Assembly: GCA_024684155.1 (NCBI GenBank)
Contig: JAIKXK010000143.1
Coordinates: 1 to 6,508, forward strand
Direction: 5' to 3'
Length of the DNA stretch: 6,508 nt
Origin: Lachnospiraceae bacterium
Lineage (GTDB): Bacteria > Bacillota > Clostridia > Lachnospirales > Lachnospiraceae
Under the pieces are notes generated by a model. That model saw only the letters and a program-made list of their open reading frames with translations, ran no database searches and was not told the origin of the DNA. The translations under genes and the position numbers were made by a program. Below, piece after piece: positions 5,278-6,508 of this stretch; position 1 is the first letter of the stretch, and every line of letters starts with the position of its first letter.

Positions 5278-6508
5278 TTATTTGTTTGTTTTACCTTCGT
5301 TAAAATCTTTTACAAGATTTGCTTTTGCAGCTAAAGATCCAGCCTTTGCAGTAGATCTTGACTGAGCAGCTTTTTCTAAAGCATCTGAATTAGAATTATT
5401 ATAAGAAGCTTTATCTGACATGGTACGCTTAGTATTCATAGTAGCGTTTGCCATAATCTGTTCTCTTCTGATTCCACGCTTTTCTTTTTTCTTAGCAGCT
5501 TTTTCTTTATTTGCTTCAATAATCTGATTCAAATCGATTTTTTCAAAATGACGATTTAAGAAGAACTGCTGTCCGGCACGGATAAATCCACCGGCTGCCC
5601 AATACAAGCCTAAACCTACAGGACATGTAAATCCAATGAAAAATGTCATTAAAGGCATAAAGTAATTCATTGTTTTCATCTGCTGGCTCATCTGATCATT
5701 TGAATCATTTGTTGGCATCTGCAAAATTGAAAGATACTGAGTAATTGTAGCAATTACTGGAATTGCAATGGCTGCAATAATTAAAGCCCAGTTACCTTCT
5801 GCATATCCTAACTTAATCTGATTCAAAGGAGTATCAGAAATTGAAAGAACAAATAAATTGTTCATTTCGTTAAGGTTTGCATAAGTAGAAGAAATAGTAT
5901 CTGATAAAGTAGGGAAAGCTTCTTTTAAAGAATCCCATCCTGAAGCAGAAAACTTATAAACAACATCAATAATATAGTTACCAAGCGTTGTTTTATCATC
6001 AGCTGTAAAATCAACAGCTACGTTTCTGATATTAGCATTCTCATAAAGAGTCTGCATGGTGGTTTGATAACCATCAATATTCTGAATACCAGCAACCAAA
6101 TCGGTAAATACATCTTTAACACTAGTAATGTATGCAGGAACATTATAGAAAACTCTATAAAGTGCAAACAAAATTGGCATCTGAATCAACATCTGAACGC
6201 AGGAACCTGTCATGGAAACACCATACTTATCGTAAAGTGCCTGAGTTTCTTCCTGCTGTGCTGTCATAGAAGCCTGGTCCTTTTTCCCTTTGTACTTTTC
6301 CTGAATCTTCTTTAGTTCAGGATTCATCTTACGAGACAAAACAGAAAACTTCTGCTGTTTGTAAGTAAGAGGGAAAAGTGCTACATAAACTATAATGGTA
6401 AATACAATAATGGTAAGAGCAATACTCTGAATACCCATACTGTCGAACAAAAGATAAATCTTGTCCATAACCCATCCTAGTAATTTCGCAATAGGTCCAA
6501 GGAATGAA
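5278..6508 (-). CDS. yidC: Membrane protein insertase YidC/OxaA (5' end beyond the window)
   Basis: YidC inserts proteins into the cytoplasmic membrane, alone or with SecYEG. The visible fragment has 409 residues. It opens at the right edge with SFLGPIAKLLGWVMDKIYLL, typical sequence just inside the YidC N terminus, so the ATG at 6468 is an internal Met and the true start lies outside. The YidC core follows. A first membrane segment (about 27-48) leads into LTYKQQKF. The charged cytoplasmic hairpin (about 55-98) contains MNPELKKIQEKYKGKKDQ. A second segment carries LIQMPILFALYRVFY (107-121). A long external loop (about 126-239) precedes three more segments (about 240-260 and 282-318), ending in CPVGLGLYWAAGGFIRAGQQ. 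The tail (about 322-409) is cytoplasmic and rich in Lys/Arg, as in ribosome-binding YidC tails. The arginine expected in the first segment is a tyrosine here. It is co-transcribed with jag. Confidence 0.95.
   Translation of the reverse strand, partial: SFLGPIAKLLGWVMDKIYLLFDSMGIQSIALTIIVFTIIVYVALFPLTYKQQKFSVLSRKMNPELKKIQEKYKGKKDQASMTAQQEETQALYDKYGVSMTGSCVQMLIQMPILFALYRVFYNVPAYITSVKDVFTDLVAGIQNIDGYQTTMQTLYENANIRNVAVDFTADDKTTLGNYIIDVVYKFSASGWDSLKEAFPTLSDTISSTYANLNEMNNLFVLSISDTPLNQIKLGYAEGNWALIIAAIAIPVIATITQYLSILQMPTNDSNDQMSQQMKTMNYFMPLMTFFIGFTCPVGLGLYWAAGGFIRAGQQFFLNRHFEKIDLNQIIEANKEKAAKKKEKRGIRREQIMANATMNTKRTMSDKASYNNSNSDALEKAAQSRSTAKAGSLAAKANLVKDFNEGKTNK

Noticed and set aside
6466..6468. The ATG at 6468 as the yidC start
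   Set aside because: The upstream frame is open to the window edge and encodes SFLGPIAKLLGWV, typical YidC N-terminal sequence. No convincing ribosome binding site sits at the right distance, so the gene is partial.

Overview
The window is a stretch of AT-rich Firmicutes chromosome, most likely from a clostridial anaerobe close to Lachnospiraceae. That placement rests on protein features (the YidC core with its long external loop, and the MnmE and Jag sequences), not on any rRNA or marker search. All five genes lie on the minus strand, so the biological reading direction is right to left. The order yidC - jag - mnmE - mnmG - rsmG is the conserved cluster that in Firmicutes usually follows rpmH-rnpA near the replication origin. 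The rpmH/rnpA end would lie beyond the right edge.

Region by region: 5278-6508 is yidC, missing its 5' end at the right edge. 4540-5253 is jag, 24 bp after yidC and with its own strong ribosome binding site. A 13-bp-stem terminator (4487-4522) follows jag and closes the membrane-insertion/RNA-binding unit. The gap between jag and mnmE (4302-4539) holds this terminator, a weaker second hairpin with a U-rich tail, a candidate promoter (TTGACA at 4422-4427) and the mnmE leader. Then come mnmE (2928-4301), mnmG (1020-2906, 21 bp gap) and rsmG (229-957, 62 bp gap), which look like one transcription unit.

Function: YidC inserts membrane proteins, and Jag/KhpB is a KH-R3H RNA-binding protein traditionally encoded next to it. 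MnmE and MnmG form the complex that makes the (carboxymethyl)aminomethyl modification of U34 in tRNA. RsmG makes m7G in the 530 loop of 16S rRNA. The second unit is therefore a translation-fidelity RNA-modification operon.

The unexpected part is 1-228. A very AT-rich direct-repeat array of about four imperfect units (spacings 75, 66 and 68 bp) begins at the rsmG stop codon and runs off the left edge. Each complete unit boundary carries a small hairpin. The leftmost units also read as a lysine/aspartate-rich peptide repeat with a 25-codon period that continues out of the window. It may be a decayed repeat-protein gene or a non-coding intergenic repeat family; the window alone does not settle this.

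The five genes themselves look intact and ordinary. The exception is YidC, where the arginine usually found in the transmembrane groove appears to be tyrosine and the loop between the second and third membrane segments is long.
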